Of a DNA stretch of 54,803 bases, positions 24,268-39,092 are shown one piece after another (the stretch's first letter is position 1; each line of letters opens with the position of its first letter). The notes below the pieces were generated by a model. That model saw only the letters and a program-made list of their open reading frames with translations. It did not search any database and had not been told where the DNA came from. This DNA comes from Zygnema circumcarinatum (taxonomy: Eukaryota > Streptophyta > Zygnematophyceae > Zygnematales > Zygnemataceae). The position numbers and the translations under genes were made by a program. The DNA lies in the NCBI GenBank assembly GCA_037447605.1, contig CM074821.1, positions 956,705 to 1,011,507 of the forward strand, read 5' to 3'.

Positions 24268-26250
24268 TGAGAGCAAAAGTTTGTGAAAGCGCACAACGAT
24301 GTTGGTAATGCCCACAACGGCCGGGCAGCCTATCTTAGCCAGCCTGTTAGCGCTTGCCACGTGGCAGACATAGCTTATGACAGATGGCATCATCAGAGAT
24401 ATATAACATATGTGGCCTCACAGTATTCTGCCAGCTGGCGACAGTGGGAGGAGGGTTGGGACACGTGGCATCACCTCGAGAGGAGCGGACGGCACAGCTG
24501 CATGGAAGGCTGTTTGGGGCACAACACTGAGGGCACGTGTAGCTCCGTTTACTGCTCTGTTAAGAGTGGAACTTGGGCGGCTGTGCAAGGAACAGGGGAA
24601 GGGAGAGGGGTAGTAGGAGAAGAAAGGAGAGGAGGGAAGGAAGAGGAAGAGAGAGAAGGAGAAGGGAAGAAGAGAAGGGAGAGGGGAGTAGGAGAAGAAA
24701 GGAGAGGAGGGGAGAGGAGAGCAGCGAGAATGGGGAAAGGAGTAGAGAAGGGGAAGTTGGCACGGCTAAAGGAAGAGTTTAGGATAGGTATAGATTGTAG
24801 ATATATCTAGATATTTTTAGAAAGAAAGAGAGGGAGCAGTAGTGACTAGAAAGCATGATGTTTTTCATTAACTATAAATAACAATGACCTGACTTTGTTA
24901 GCACCATCGTTTTATTCAACTAGTTTGCATCCCGCATTAGAAGCAGAAGACCATCTAATGAAAAGCTGTCTCAGTTCATTAAGAGTTACTGAAGTTAAAA
25001 ATAAAAGACTTCGCTGCCCATTCTATAGGTAAATTTATCAGTTAGTTATTGGATGATTCAAGTCTTTGGAATTTTAAGAAGGGTAACCAGACTCTCTAAA
25101 AAGTATCTACCACGTCGAGTCTTCCGCAGTGCATATTATATTTCAAATAAGCTAATTTAGGGGTTTCAAGTTTGAAGTATTTGGAGTCAGAGTTTATGAT
25201 TCAGCTTTTTGGGGTTCAGAAAAGAGTACAAATGAATGAAAGGAACATGGAAAGAGTACCTCGCATGCCACATCAACTTGTGTGCGCTTTGTTGAGAAAA
25301 TGCCTGCTAGAAGTCAACTGAAAAAAGGTCAAAAAATAGAAAATCGAAGAGGTAGAAGTAGAAAAAAAAATATATAAGGAGATAGAATACATAAAGTGAT
25401 ACGAGAAAATCTGAGTGGCTTGAAAAACTCTGCCACTTAGCCGGACCATTTTGACCGAAAAAAATCGATGAAGTAAACTGCAATTGAGCATGGACATGCA
25501 TTACACTAGAACCTTATACATCGATTAAATGTCGTAAGAAAATGTAAAAAACAAAAAAAAAGAAACAAATCGAATTATACCCTTTCTGTCACGAAGCGGA
25601 GGGCCGCTTCTGCCAACTGGCGGCGTGCCGGATTCCACCGCTCTGAACGCCCCCAATTATTCCGCCAAATAAGGGGAAAAAAACACATTTTCAAACAGAA
25701 TATTTAAATAAGCCCCAATTATTAGCAAAAAAGCGCAATGAAAAAATTCAGTAGTTCAAAAGGCTTTTGTCAATTCCAATGCAAGTCGAGTGACCAATTC
25801 CGTAAATAGTTTTCTCAGATCCTTAAGTTGTATGTGAGCCGCCAAATTTCAGCCTTGGTTTCAGGATTCAGAGTTCCAAGATTGCCCACTTTCCACCTCC
25901 ACTTTCATCCCCCTCAACATCAACCAAATCAGCCTTTATTTTTCAAATAAATGTAGGGATCCTATAAAATTAGGGTTCCTAGCATTTCAACAACTCTGGA
26001 GCGACATTCACTTCCAGTTTTTTTCTTTAATTTTTAAAAATTTAAACGGTAACAAGCATGAAAATTTATGATCAGGACCATACCCGCCAGGTGAAGCACG
26101 CGCAGAGGCGCCATGGCCAGCCGAGCGGAGCTCTGTCCCCCCCCGAGGTCAGGCCGCCATGGCTGCCACACCTGCTACTGCAGGGGAAGCTCCGTACAGT
26201 CTCAACGGAAACCCTAAAAAACACGTACGAAAAGTACGAGCTTGCTGCAC
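24268..26250 (-). pseudogene. Decayed exons of a second ATM-type ABC transporter
   Basis: Upstream of, and on the same strand as, the intact ABC gene, four segments resemble its exons in order. 26250-26084 resembles exon 2 (ends ...GASPAVAGVAAMAA then an in-frame TGA at 26151-26149). 25642-25581 is 62 nt, the same length and phase as exon 3, with RWNPARRQLAEAALRFVTER set against LRNAIFSKVAQATIRHVARK. 24580-24475 is like exon 5, starting in the same phase with LNRAVNGATRAL against [12 protein letters not shown] and ending at the same CGAG|GTGA donor. About 24390-24268 is weakly like exon 6. No exon 7 onward was found. The identity is low but order, strand, phase and length agree. It could instead hold unknown 5' exons of the neighbouring gene. 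Confidence 0.45.
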
Positions 26251-26519
26251 CTGTCCGTATGGTAGTACTAAATTGTACGGACAATGGTACAGCTCCCGGT
26301 TTGGCGGCAACGGTCATATAGGGAGCGCATTCGCCTCGCGGCCTTTTGGGGAACGTTTTTAAGTTCAGTACTTTGCATATCGCTCTTATGGGGCACCATG
26401 CGGAAGACACGTACTGGTTTTGCTTTCACTTTGCTTAGAATTGGACGCAAAAAAGGAAAATAATTTTTGGGATTTTTTTATTTGAAAAAAAAGGTCGTTC
26501 AAATCGAAATCTGACGCCG

Positions 26520-26725
26520 AAGTGGCGTTCGCTTACCATCATTTTGGGCCTAGAGAAAGTTGTGCGTTGGGGCCATGTTCAAGGAGGACCTCGCTCCGAG
26601 CCGGGTCAACATTTGGGGAGAGGCAGGTCACGTGTTCGATACTCGCCTGAAAACCGCCTCGAGCGGTGGATGGTGCAGTCCTGAAGGCTCTCGCTCAATT
26701 CAACAACAACAACAACAACAACATT
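26520..26725 (+). mobile_element. Possible SINE-like element
   Basis: A GTGTTCGATACTC word at about 26632 resembles a polymerase III B-box (GTTCGANNC), and the segment ends in a (CAA) tract at 26702-26723, as some plant SINEs do. No clear A-box or target-site duplication was found. Confidence 0.2.
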
Positions 26726-27479
26726 AGATAACAACATTGGATAACAACCTTGGACAACAACATTCAACAACATTGTTGTTGGCTCAGCAGCATTGGACGA
26801 TTAAAACTACATAAAGGTGTATGGTCCGCACGTGTCGGTTTACTGTAGTCCAATGGTGATTCGCTCTGTCTATAGATTTTAATAGGTGGGGAACTACCAT
26901 TAGTAGATGCATGAATATACTTCCTATTATTGGGTTAACGAGAGCCTCGAGACAAAATAATGGTTTTGGAGTTTGGGGCCCTACCACCCTCCAGGGAAAT
27001 ATGTTTTGCTTGTCAATGCGTCATGATGTTTTCAGGGGGGGGGGGGGGTTTTTTTTTCAATTGTATTCTGAGAATATACAGATGTGATTTTATTCCTCAA
27101 TGCATGTAAGTGTTTATGATCTCGTGATGGCTTTGCAGAGAATTCGCAAAGGGAGGTCGGACATGAGGATGAAAGCAGTTCACAAGAGACTCTCACAACA
27201 TGCGCACAAAAGCCATTGTTCTAAGAATGGACCATCAATTTGCATTCGTTATGAATGTAGAATCTCATGGAACTTTACTTCCAGCTACAACAAATATGAA
27301 GAAGAGCGGTGAAGGGGCCACGCTGATTGCAACTTTGCTCTTTGTGTTGTGCGCTCCCTTTAAATTAGTGCACGATCTGACTGGCGAGCGTTCCAACATG
27401 GAACCCATTATGCCCATACCACTTCAAACTCTTACCAGGAGTTTCTTTGGCAGCCATGCGTAATAAATGTGATATTCCT

Positions 27480-27565
27480 CAAGAGAAATTTGCATTGGTC
27501 TCACGATGACGATGCCATCAAATGTACATGCACAACATCAACATGGGGAACTACGAGGAACCGGT
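27480..27565. repeat. Dispersed repeat, copy 1
   Basis: Contains GCATTGGTCTCACGATGACG, GATGCCATCAAATGT and ATGGGGAACTACGAGG. It aligns over about 85 bp with 53349-53440. A short third piece (GTGGCATTGATCTCACG) is at about 33822-33838. Confidence 0.65.
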
Positions 27566-28554
27566 CCCTTGGTGTTGTTATACCGATTTGGGTGGGTACT
27601 TCACGCTGCCGCCCGTACAAAGTGGCCCTGGCCCTCCCCTCCACACTCCCAAGCCATCCATTCCTCCGCCTCTAGCGCAGTCCATGGAGTCCTTGGAGCC
27701 ACAACCCAAGTGGGCCCGTACCAGGCCGGCCCTAGCGTTGTGGTACAAGTCCCAAGTTCGCACTCATGAGTCATGACCAATGTCCGCTGAAGGACCGATC
27801 TTCAGAATATTCAGAGTATTCCATTGGCGAAAGAGACAAAAAAGGAATCAGGGCCTTCGAAAACAAACGCGCCCGTCTGAAGTCTCCGAACAGCCGCTCC
27901 CCATTCCCTCGAAAACATTTCGCGCGCTGCCCGATCCTATGCCGCCTCCTGCCCGTCGTCGTAGCTATTTTCCACGTGTCGTTCACCCATTGGCACCTCC
28001 GTCGAGTCAACGTTACCACGTCCGCCCGCCAGCCAATCAGCGGCGAGCGGTCACTCCCCTGCCCGTCGCGGTCGGCCGCCATGTGGGGTTGGAGGCTTGG
28101 GGGGGGGCCATGGGCCGGGGCACGAAAATCCCAGAAATACCGTGACCCTCCACCGTCCCCCCTACGTCAGCGTACCACGTCACGGCCGGGGACCGGACGG
28201 TGACTACTGGCATGGAACTCTCATGTGGAGACAAAAATTTCGTACTTCTCGTACCATTCACGCTTCCCGCATTCTTTCCGTACTGTAATGGGTCTGATTT
28301 GAACGGTTCTATGTCGTCACGTCACGGGGCACGAAAGGGGCACGTGCCCCGGGGCACGAATTGGGCCGTGACCGTCCGTGCCGCCAACCCTACCGCCCCC
28401 TGCGCCGCTCGGGCAGCCAAAACCATTCCGGCCTGCCCTCAAAAACCTTTCCAAACATCGTACCGAAGATGTCGCCCAACCGACAGCGGGCAGATATCAA
28501 AACATTTCTCACTGCCCGCCTCAGCCGCGCCCAGATCCCCCGATCCCCGCGCGC

Positions 28555-28887
28555 CACGTGGCTCCCTGTCCTTGCGCGGCGCCGTGACGCCCTGTCCCCC
28601 GGCGACCCCCCCACGTCCCCCCCCCGTCCCCCCCCCGGTCACCGCCGTCCGACCGGCGGTCACCGGCCGTCGCCGCGGCCCGCCGCGCACCGACACGCCG
28701 GCCGTCACGTTTTGGCGCAACTGACCGTTGGCCCCAGCGGCCCGTTGGCCCCGGCCCGCCCACCAATCGCAGCCTGCCATGTGGACACTTAAAGCTCCAC
28801 TCGGATAACGCCACGTGGAAAGTTACCAATGAATGGAGGCCACGTGGCCCTCCCAACGGACACCGGGCCCTCCGCGGGTGCCACGTG
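28555..28887. promoter_or_regulatory. Four G-box palindromes upstream of the TPR gene
   Basis: CACGTG cores at 28555-28560, 28812-28817, 28841-28846 and 28882-28887, each within GCCACGTGG, 365-700 bp upstream of the ATG at 29252. They match the known bZIP/bHLH core; regulation by it is inferred. Confidence 0.4.
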
Positions 28888-29251
28888 GCCGAACGGCTAC
28901 ACGACGCCAGGCGGGCGAGCGGCGGCCCCCTCCGCGGGGGCGCGGCGCTTGGGACCCGTCACGTCGCGTCACGTCACGGGTCGGCGGGAGCTGGGCGGCG
29001 CCAACGGTCGCGTGCCACGCGCCCCCCCCCCCCAAGCGCGCTGCAGCCCGCGGCGCGGGCCCCTTATGAGGGGGGAGGGAGGGAGGGGGAGAGAGAGAGT
29101 GGGAGAGAGGGAGTCGAAGGGAGGGAGAGAGGTGGAGAGAGACGCTTGTACTTGAGGGGGGACTCGGAGTGGGAGGGCGAGGGAGGAAGGGAGAGAAGGG
29201 GATGCGAGGGAGCGTGTAAGTGGTGGAAGGAGATAAAGGAGGGCGAGGAGA

Positions 29252-32200
29252 ATGGCGAATATGGGGCCTCTGGGGCTGAGCAGCATGTGGGGAGAAAATT
29301 ACATGGCGAGAGGGCATGCAGGTGGGAGGAGCTTGGGAGGGGGAGGGAGGCTGGGAAGCCTTCCGCCTGTTGCTCCTCTCGCCAATCAGATGCAGGGAGG
29401 GGGAAATCAGTTAAACGGAAACGGAGCAATGCAGCCACATAGAGCGCCTTTGAAGTCTGCGCCTTGCTCTCCCCAGAAAGCTCCGCCAGCTCCAACTGCT
29501 CCTCCAATGAATGCGAGCATTGCGCAGTCGACGGGCACCCTGTCACGGGCGGAGTCGTTCCATGTCATTCACAAAGTGCCAGTTGGCGACTCGCCATACG
29601 TCCGAGCGAAGCATGTGCAGGTGGTCCTTCCTGAACGCCTTTTAAACTTTCAAAATGCTAGTTGAATTAAGAGATTAGGAAGATGGGGAGCTCTGGTGCG
29701 GCGAAGTATAGGGAAATTAGAGAATCGAAACACTCTAAAAGCTTTAAAAGTTCGAGAACTTCTCTGATTAGGAGCCTGTTTATAGATGAACGGCATTGGA
29801 TTTGCTTGCACTCGGCAGACCCACCTCGTACCTCTTTTGAGTTCTTCAACCTCGCAGAACTGGGGTGCGGGAGTGATAGAGAGGGAGGGACGGGGGAGAG
29901 GGGGGGGGGGGGAAGGGGAGGAGAGGGGGTGGGGGAGGGGAGGAGAGAGAGAAGGGGGGGGGGGACAGTGGAGCATTCGAGGTTCAGATTTGAAATATAG
30001 ACACTTGCCCGAGTTACGAAAATTGGCTCCAGAATTCAAATTTATTTTGTGGGGCTTCTAATGCAGCTTGTGGATAAGGACCCGGACCGCGCAATTGCTC
30101 TTTTTTGGGCCGCCATTAACGCGGGCGACCGAGTTGACAGCGCGCTGAAGGACATGGCCATTGTGATGAAGCAGCAGAACCGGCCGGAGGAGGCAATAGA
30201 GGCCATAAAGTCACTAAGGGTGCGCTGCACAGAGCAGGCGCAGGAGTCCCTTGATAATGTGCTGCTGGACCTATACAAGGTACAACAACTCTTTAAACTG
30301 TTGGAGATGATGAAGTTAACGCTACTTTTAATCAACTTACATGCGAATATTGAGTTTAAGTTTAAAGCAAGTCTCTTCTTTCAAGTCTCTTTCCTTGTGA
30401 AGCGCGGCTTCACTTCTGATGTTCAAGCGAGAATGTGGGGGAGTGAGAGCTTCAAAAGCTGAAAGGTTGTGACCGTGGTGTTGGGCTGAGCAGAGATGCG
30501 GCAGACTTGATGATCAGATCCTGCTCCTTAAACATAAGCTGGACATGATTCACCAAGGCAGCGCTTTCAACGGAAAACGGACAAAAACAGCTCGCTCACA
30601 AGGAAAGAAGTTTCAAGTTTCGATCGAGCAGGAGGCCACAAGGCTACTGGTATGGCTTCATCTTGAGAACACTCCGCTTTACTTCAAGCAAGTATGTTGC
30701 ATAGAGAGGGAGTGAGAGTGCGGGGCAGAGAAGCAGCAGATATTGGGGGGGGGGGGATGGACTACGAGAGCTGATCTGACTAGTTGTTACCTTTCTTTGG
30801 TGTGCAGGGAAATCTTGGATGGGCATACATGCAGCAGAACAACTTCATGGCAGCAGAAGCTGTTTACAGGTACGAGGAGGCTACAAATTTCTGGACAAAA
30901 GGGGTAACCCATGACTGACAACTGCAGATGCGTGTTAGTAAGCACAGTTTCAACTCTTTTTGTGACGGCTAACATGGTCACGGGGAAGCGTCTGCAGAAA
31001 GGCCCTTTCAATTGAGCCGGACAACAACAAGGTCTGCAATTTGGGCATCTGTTTGATGAAGCAAAGCCGACTGGATGAGGCTCGTTCCATGCTGCAGTCA
31101 GTTACACAGACAGGAGATACGCGATGGGGCTCTGAATCACACCTGAAGGTAAGTTCTGCTCACCTTCCCCCGACACTCATTCTGGCAAAATTCGCCTAAA
31201 GGAGCTCATTTCCTGCCTGAGTTCGACTTTGCCTCTAACGGTCCCTCTCTCTCCTTCTCCCCCCCTCTCTCTCTCTCTGTCGTGTGGTTTCAGTCATATG
31301 AACGGGCGCAGGAGATGCTGAAGGAGCTTGAAGCTTCAGCAAGCAACCGCCATGGTGGAGCTCAAGCAGGAGCCATCTCCTACTTCCAACCGCAGCAGCA
31401 GCAAGCAGAAAATTCCCAACAGGATTTCAAGGCTTCTTCTGAGCAGTGGGACCTTTGGCAGCATCAAGCCGCTCCACGACAAGTCCGGCGATCCCTAGCC
31501 ATGGAGGATCAAAGCTCTGAAGCAGACAGTGAAGAGTCTAACCTCTCTCAACAGCTTTGGAGTTCAAGCATCCATGGCTTGCCGGCTAAGAACGAAGCAG
31601 GTCCACAGCGACCATTTTCATTTGAGCAGGGAGCCATATCCACGTTTGAGGCAACATCAGGGTTTGGAAGTGCATCTGGTTCAACTTCTTCCGCGGGGCT
31701 CAATAGTGGGAGCAGTGAGAGGGGGGTAGGGCCGGAGCTTTACCACTCGAGCAATTCGGCTCAGGCAGTCCAAACGGGTTCAACAGTTCAACAGCACAAG
31801 CAGCAGCAGCAGCAGCAGAGTGGGATAACTCTGATGCAGCTCTCCCAACAGTATCACATGGCTTCCTATAATACTGCAGGCTCTGCACAGCTTGGATTGC
31901 CTCAGAAGTTAGGAAACGGCAGTCAGGAGGGCACCAAGGGGGCTTTCAGCTTTTGGGAGGATCAATACGCCACTCCGCCGGCAGATGACTGCATCTCTCC
32001 TCCGGAGGTCGACATTGCAGTCGTTAGGAACATGGGAGAGAGCATGCAGGGAGGAGCAAGGGGGGCGATAGGAGCAGGAATGGGCATGGCGGCTGGTAGC
32101 ATAGCGAACCAATCTTTCCTGCAGCAGCAGCAGCAGCAGCAGGAAGACATGGCTTGGCATGCTCAAGCTCTAAGGCTGAGATTGGAAGCTGTGCAGAAGC

Positions 32201-33213
32201 AGTGGTCCCTCTCTGCAGCACCTGTTCCTGCGGTTCAGACTGCGGTGGCTACTGGAGGCTCTCGCAGCAACGGTCTGCAGGCGGTTGGCACGCAGAAGCA
32301 GGGAGGAGTGGGAGTGGGAAATGGGCTGCGAGCAGACGCGGTGCCATTCAATTTGCCGAGAGGGCCAAGTGGGAAGGAGGTGGGCGGGAGAGGAGTGCAC
32401 AGCAGGCCTCTTGAAGGAGGTCTCTCCAACAATCGCATGCCTTTGACCTTCGACCGCACGAATGAATTTGTGGCCCGACCTCCTAGCAGAACGCCCTCTC
32501 CCAACTTGGTTCTGGCCGAGGGAGATGTGAACACTATGGCAGGGTTCAACTGGAAGGTTGGAGGAGGAGGAGGAGGGTTCGGGCGCAGTGCCAACACAGA
32601 CAGCTCTTTTCTGTTCCCGACAGAGTTGGGCTCATTTTTGCCGGAGAAGAGCGGATGGAGCAGCTACCAGCCTCTCTACAAGCAGTTGCAGAACGAAAAC
32701 CAGCCTGCATGGGGAGTGAACGGAGCTGGACCTCCTCAAATCCCACCAGCCCTCAGTGCAGATGACAGTAGTATGTCATGTCTGGTTGACAAGACAGGCA
32801 GCATCAGTATGCGAGGTGTGGGAGAGAACACTCTGAATAACCCTCCCCTCCTTAGCAGCCAGAAGAGGAACCGCGTGCCGACACCTGTGAAGGACAAGAA
32901 GCAGGAGGGTCAGTGGGGTGCATTAGGGTTTACTGTGAGTCCTGGGAGGCTCGACTTTGGCTCGGTCGACAGCGTTGTGAATAGTGTCATTGGGGCTGAA
33001 AGCGTCCAGTCTTCCCCTGCTGGCAAGCTGTTCCTGCAGCAGCCCTCTGACTCCGCTTCTAACACGGCGGAGACTAAGCTTGGAAGGTGGGATACCATGT
33101 CGACTAAGGCGCAGACTGGGATGCCCGCCATGGCCACAAGCGAGATGGACGTGAAGCGCCAGCGGAGGCTGAGAATTTTCCAGGAGATGACGGTTACAAG
33201 GGTTGCCGCGTGA
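29252..33213 (+). CDS. MS5/POLLENLESS3-like TPR protein with long Gln-rich tail, 6 exons
   Basis: Exons: 29252-29620, 30067-30279, 30494-30649, 30808-30869, 30998-31148, 31294-33213; 956 aa with all phases matching. After a Gly/Pro/Asn-rich leader, the block starting FHVIHKVPVGDSPYVRAKHV (about 103-122) and the following KDPDRAIALFW and INAGDRVDSALKDMA are strongly typical of the plant MS5/POLLENLESS3 TPR family (MS5 acts at the exit from male meiosis; relatives act in sulfur-deficiency responses). TPR helices run to about residue 317 (GNLGWAYMQQNNF, NLGICLMKQSRLDEARSM). The last exon encodes about 640 residues of disordered Gln/Ser/Gly-rich sequence with several polyQ runs, far longer than the tail of the Arabidopsis relative as I know it, and ends MDVKRQRRLRIFQEMTVTRV. 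The function in this organism is unknown. Family assignment is firm. Confidence 0.92.
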
Positions 33214-35782
33214 GAGGGAGGCAGAGCAGCAGGGGGAGGCCGGCATCGGATACCATTGCTGGTTCGCCAACCAATGGTTGGCAACCATCGGCAATGGTTG
33301 GTTTGGTCGCGAATCAATTTGTTCGCAGCCATACCAATGGCTGGTCCAACGCTTCGTACGTCTCCATGCTGTAGTTTACAGTAACTGGACGGCCGGCTGG
33401 CCGGCTGTACGGAATTTAACTCTTTCCGTTCTTTAAACCAATAAACTGTACGATTTCGTACGAATTGTACGAACTGTACATTCTCCTGCGCGGGGCAGCC
33501 TGCGCTAAAAAATGAATGGCAGACTTAGAGCCGGCAGCCCATGGCGGCGCCGGAGCAGGTGCAGGGGGAGGAGGAGCCGCTGCATGCCATGGATGTGATG
33601 AGGGAGGCGAGAGCTCATGCCTGTCTCCATGTGTTCGGGATACAAGTAGTCGAAGGTTCGCATGATTCTCGTTGTGACATCTGTACAACTGAGTTAGAAA
33701 TCGGGATTTTTAGGGTTAGCGCTCCTTAGGGTTAGAAGAACTAGAGAGAAGCACTCAGCTCTGACTTTTTTCGAAACCGTTTCATAGATTCCTTTCAATT
33801 CCGCTGCAAACTGCGAAGAGATGTGGCATTGATCTCACGCTGCAAACTGTTTTAGTTCAGTACTTGCTTTACAGTCTTCAATTTCATTTGTCCATTTGTT
33901 TATGCTTCCCTCTCCTTTCCTCTCTCTGCTGTTTGCTTTGTGTACGCCTCCGTCTTCTTCCCCTATAATGAGATGCTGAGCTCATATATATGGTGGCCAA
34001 AATCAGTAGCGAAGCACTGTTCTTCAACTCTATTCTATTCCTACGTACATACGGTGGGACCATCGATATATTGTACCGTATCGAGTACCGTTATGTTCTG
34101 AATACTGCACGGAACCGTAGGCGATGTACCACAGTATACACTACAGTATGGTGCGGCAAAGTACGAGGGCGACCGCACTTCCTCGCTATGGAAGAAGAGA
34201 GATATATCCGCGTGAGTGGAAAACAAAGAAAGGCGGAGAGATAGGAGAGGACGACTGTATGCTTGCATTGTAGGCGAACATTTGCATTTTTTTAAATTGC
34301 ATTCCTTGTTGTGTATCTTTTTGTCCAATATCAAGGAATTCGAAGTCCTTAACTTCAGCTTATCGAAACTGAAGCATAGGCTGACCCCCGCTGATCTAGC
34401 ACTTGTAAACAAGCAACAGTTCGCGCGTTTAATTAGCCGCTATTAGTGTGGGCTGAAAAATAGTGTGGCATTTACTTAATATATGTGATAGACTCGATTG
34501 AGACATTCATGCTTCGATAGTCATTTATTGAAATAAGTTGAAAAAAAAAAAAAACGGCATTGACCTAACGAAATAAGTTAAAAAAGGGAAAAAATAATGT
34601 TCAAAAGCTTCCTGTACATTTTCTATAGTACGGCATTTCAATTTCACCGCACTGAACTGTACGCTTCAGCACAGGAAGACCGATGGATCAACCAATGGAA
34701 TGGTTGCTAGCCTCTGACCTGTGACACAACCAACCAGTTGCCAATGGTTGCCCAACAATGCAAAACTTGTCATTAGTTGCAACCATTCTTTTTCGTATTG
34801 CTGGCAATCATTAGCAATGGTTGAGCCATTGGTTAGGGAGCCTTTCTAATTTTGTTTGTTTTTTCCAACAGTGCGTGAATTTTAATTGCGATATAACGTT
34901 CCAAACTATTGCGATGGTTGCAACCATTGCTGGGCTGACCGGCCAACGATTGGATTGATCGCCCAACCACGAAAAAATGACTTCAAGACCCAACCAGCCA
35001 TTGCCAATGGTTGGAACCAGTGGCAACTAATTCAATACGGTATCGGTACTGTGGTTGCGGACCATTGGACGGCCAACCATTGCCAACCAATGGTTGGCCA
35101 ACCGACCCATTGGTCCGACCTGTGCCCTTTCTCCTACAGCCCCATTGGCCATACATACAATTCAGTTCAGCCAGTACAGTTCTGCAGTTCAGTTCTGGTT
35201 CTACCTGACGCTGCATTGATGTCCTAAAAAGTTGTTACAGTTTTAAATTACAGCGCGGCGGACTAGACAACATGTAAGCAGAAATCTCAACGTGGTTCTT
35301 CGCCCTCCCTCATTATTTTCTGCTCGCCAGCCGCCAATGCCAGCCCGCCACGTAAGCGTCATATTCGTACGGACCGTCCCACCGGTTCACGTAGGGGGCC
35401 AAATCGCGAAAACGAAAAATGTGGCACCCGGGGGGCCCTTCCTCCCTCCTTGTACGACAGCCAATCGCAGGCGCACCGCACACGCGCGAACGAGCAAGAC
35501 GCGCAGTCGTTCGGCGCCAACATGTGGCTGTCGGAGCCGCGCCGTTTGCGGCTCACCAGACGCAGCCAATCAGGGCCACGGAGGGGCCCCATTTGCACGT
35601 GTGATGTACGTCGACCGTCCGATCGACCCTATCCGCCAGATGGACGGCTGAGATGTGCCTGCTGGGAGCCGGAACGCGGTACCATATCTTTGTGAGGGCC
35701 GACTAGGGGCGAGTGTAGGGATTTGGAAGGCAGGAAGCAGGACTTGGAGGGAAGAAGCAAGGAAGCAAGTAAGGAAGCAGCC
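33214..35782. other. Intergenic region with CCAATGGTTG clusters
   Basis: Clusters of the alternating CAACCATTG/CAATGGTTG word occur at 33265-33345 and 34675-35115. GTACGG-rich stretches lie at 33350-33480, 34040-34165 and 34615-34670. An open frame at 33541-33729 begins ATGGCGGCGCCGGAGCAG (62 aa) with no recognised motif; I do not call it a gene. The FNR promoter must lie in the last few hundred bases. Confidence 0.5.
34675..35115. repeat. Intergenic CAACCATTG/CAATGGTTG cluster
   Basis: Many imperfect copies of CCAATGGTTG and its reverse complement alternate with short spacers, for example CAACCATTGCCAACCAATGG near 35083. Sister clusters lie at 33265-33345, 40435-40555 and 45990-46515. None was seen inside a coding exon. 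Confidence 0.8.

Positions 35783-39092
<3,310 letters not shown>

Larger units (their letters stand above)
26251..29251. other. Intergenic region, GC-rich promoter side of the TPR gene
   Basis: No gene recognised. 26520-26725 is a possible SINE ending in a CAA tract. A poly-G/poly-T junction is at 27037-27058. 27480-27565 is a dispersed repeat shared with 53349-53440. 27780-29060 is GC-rich with many CCGTCC/GTCACG words and G-boxes, and 29070-29250 is a G/A-rich leader-like stretch. Confidence 0.5.

Noticed and set aside
33541-33729. 62-codon frame starting MAAPEQVQG
   Set aside because: The start context is good, but there is no recognised motif, no continuing exon and no conservation evidence.
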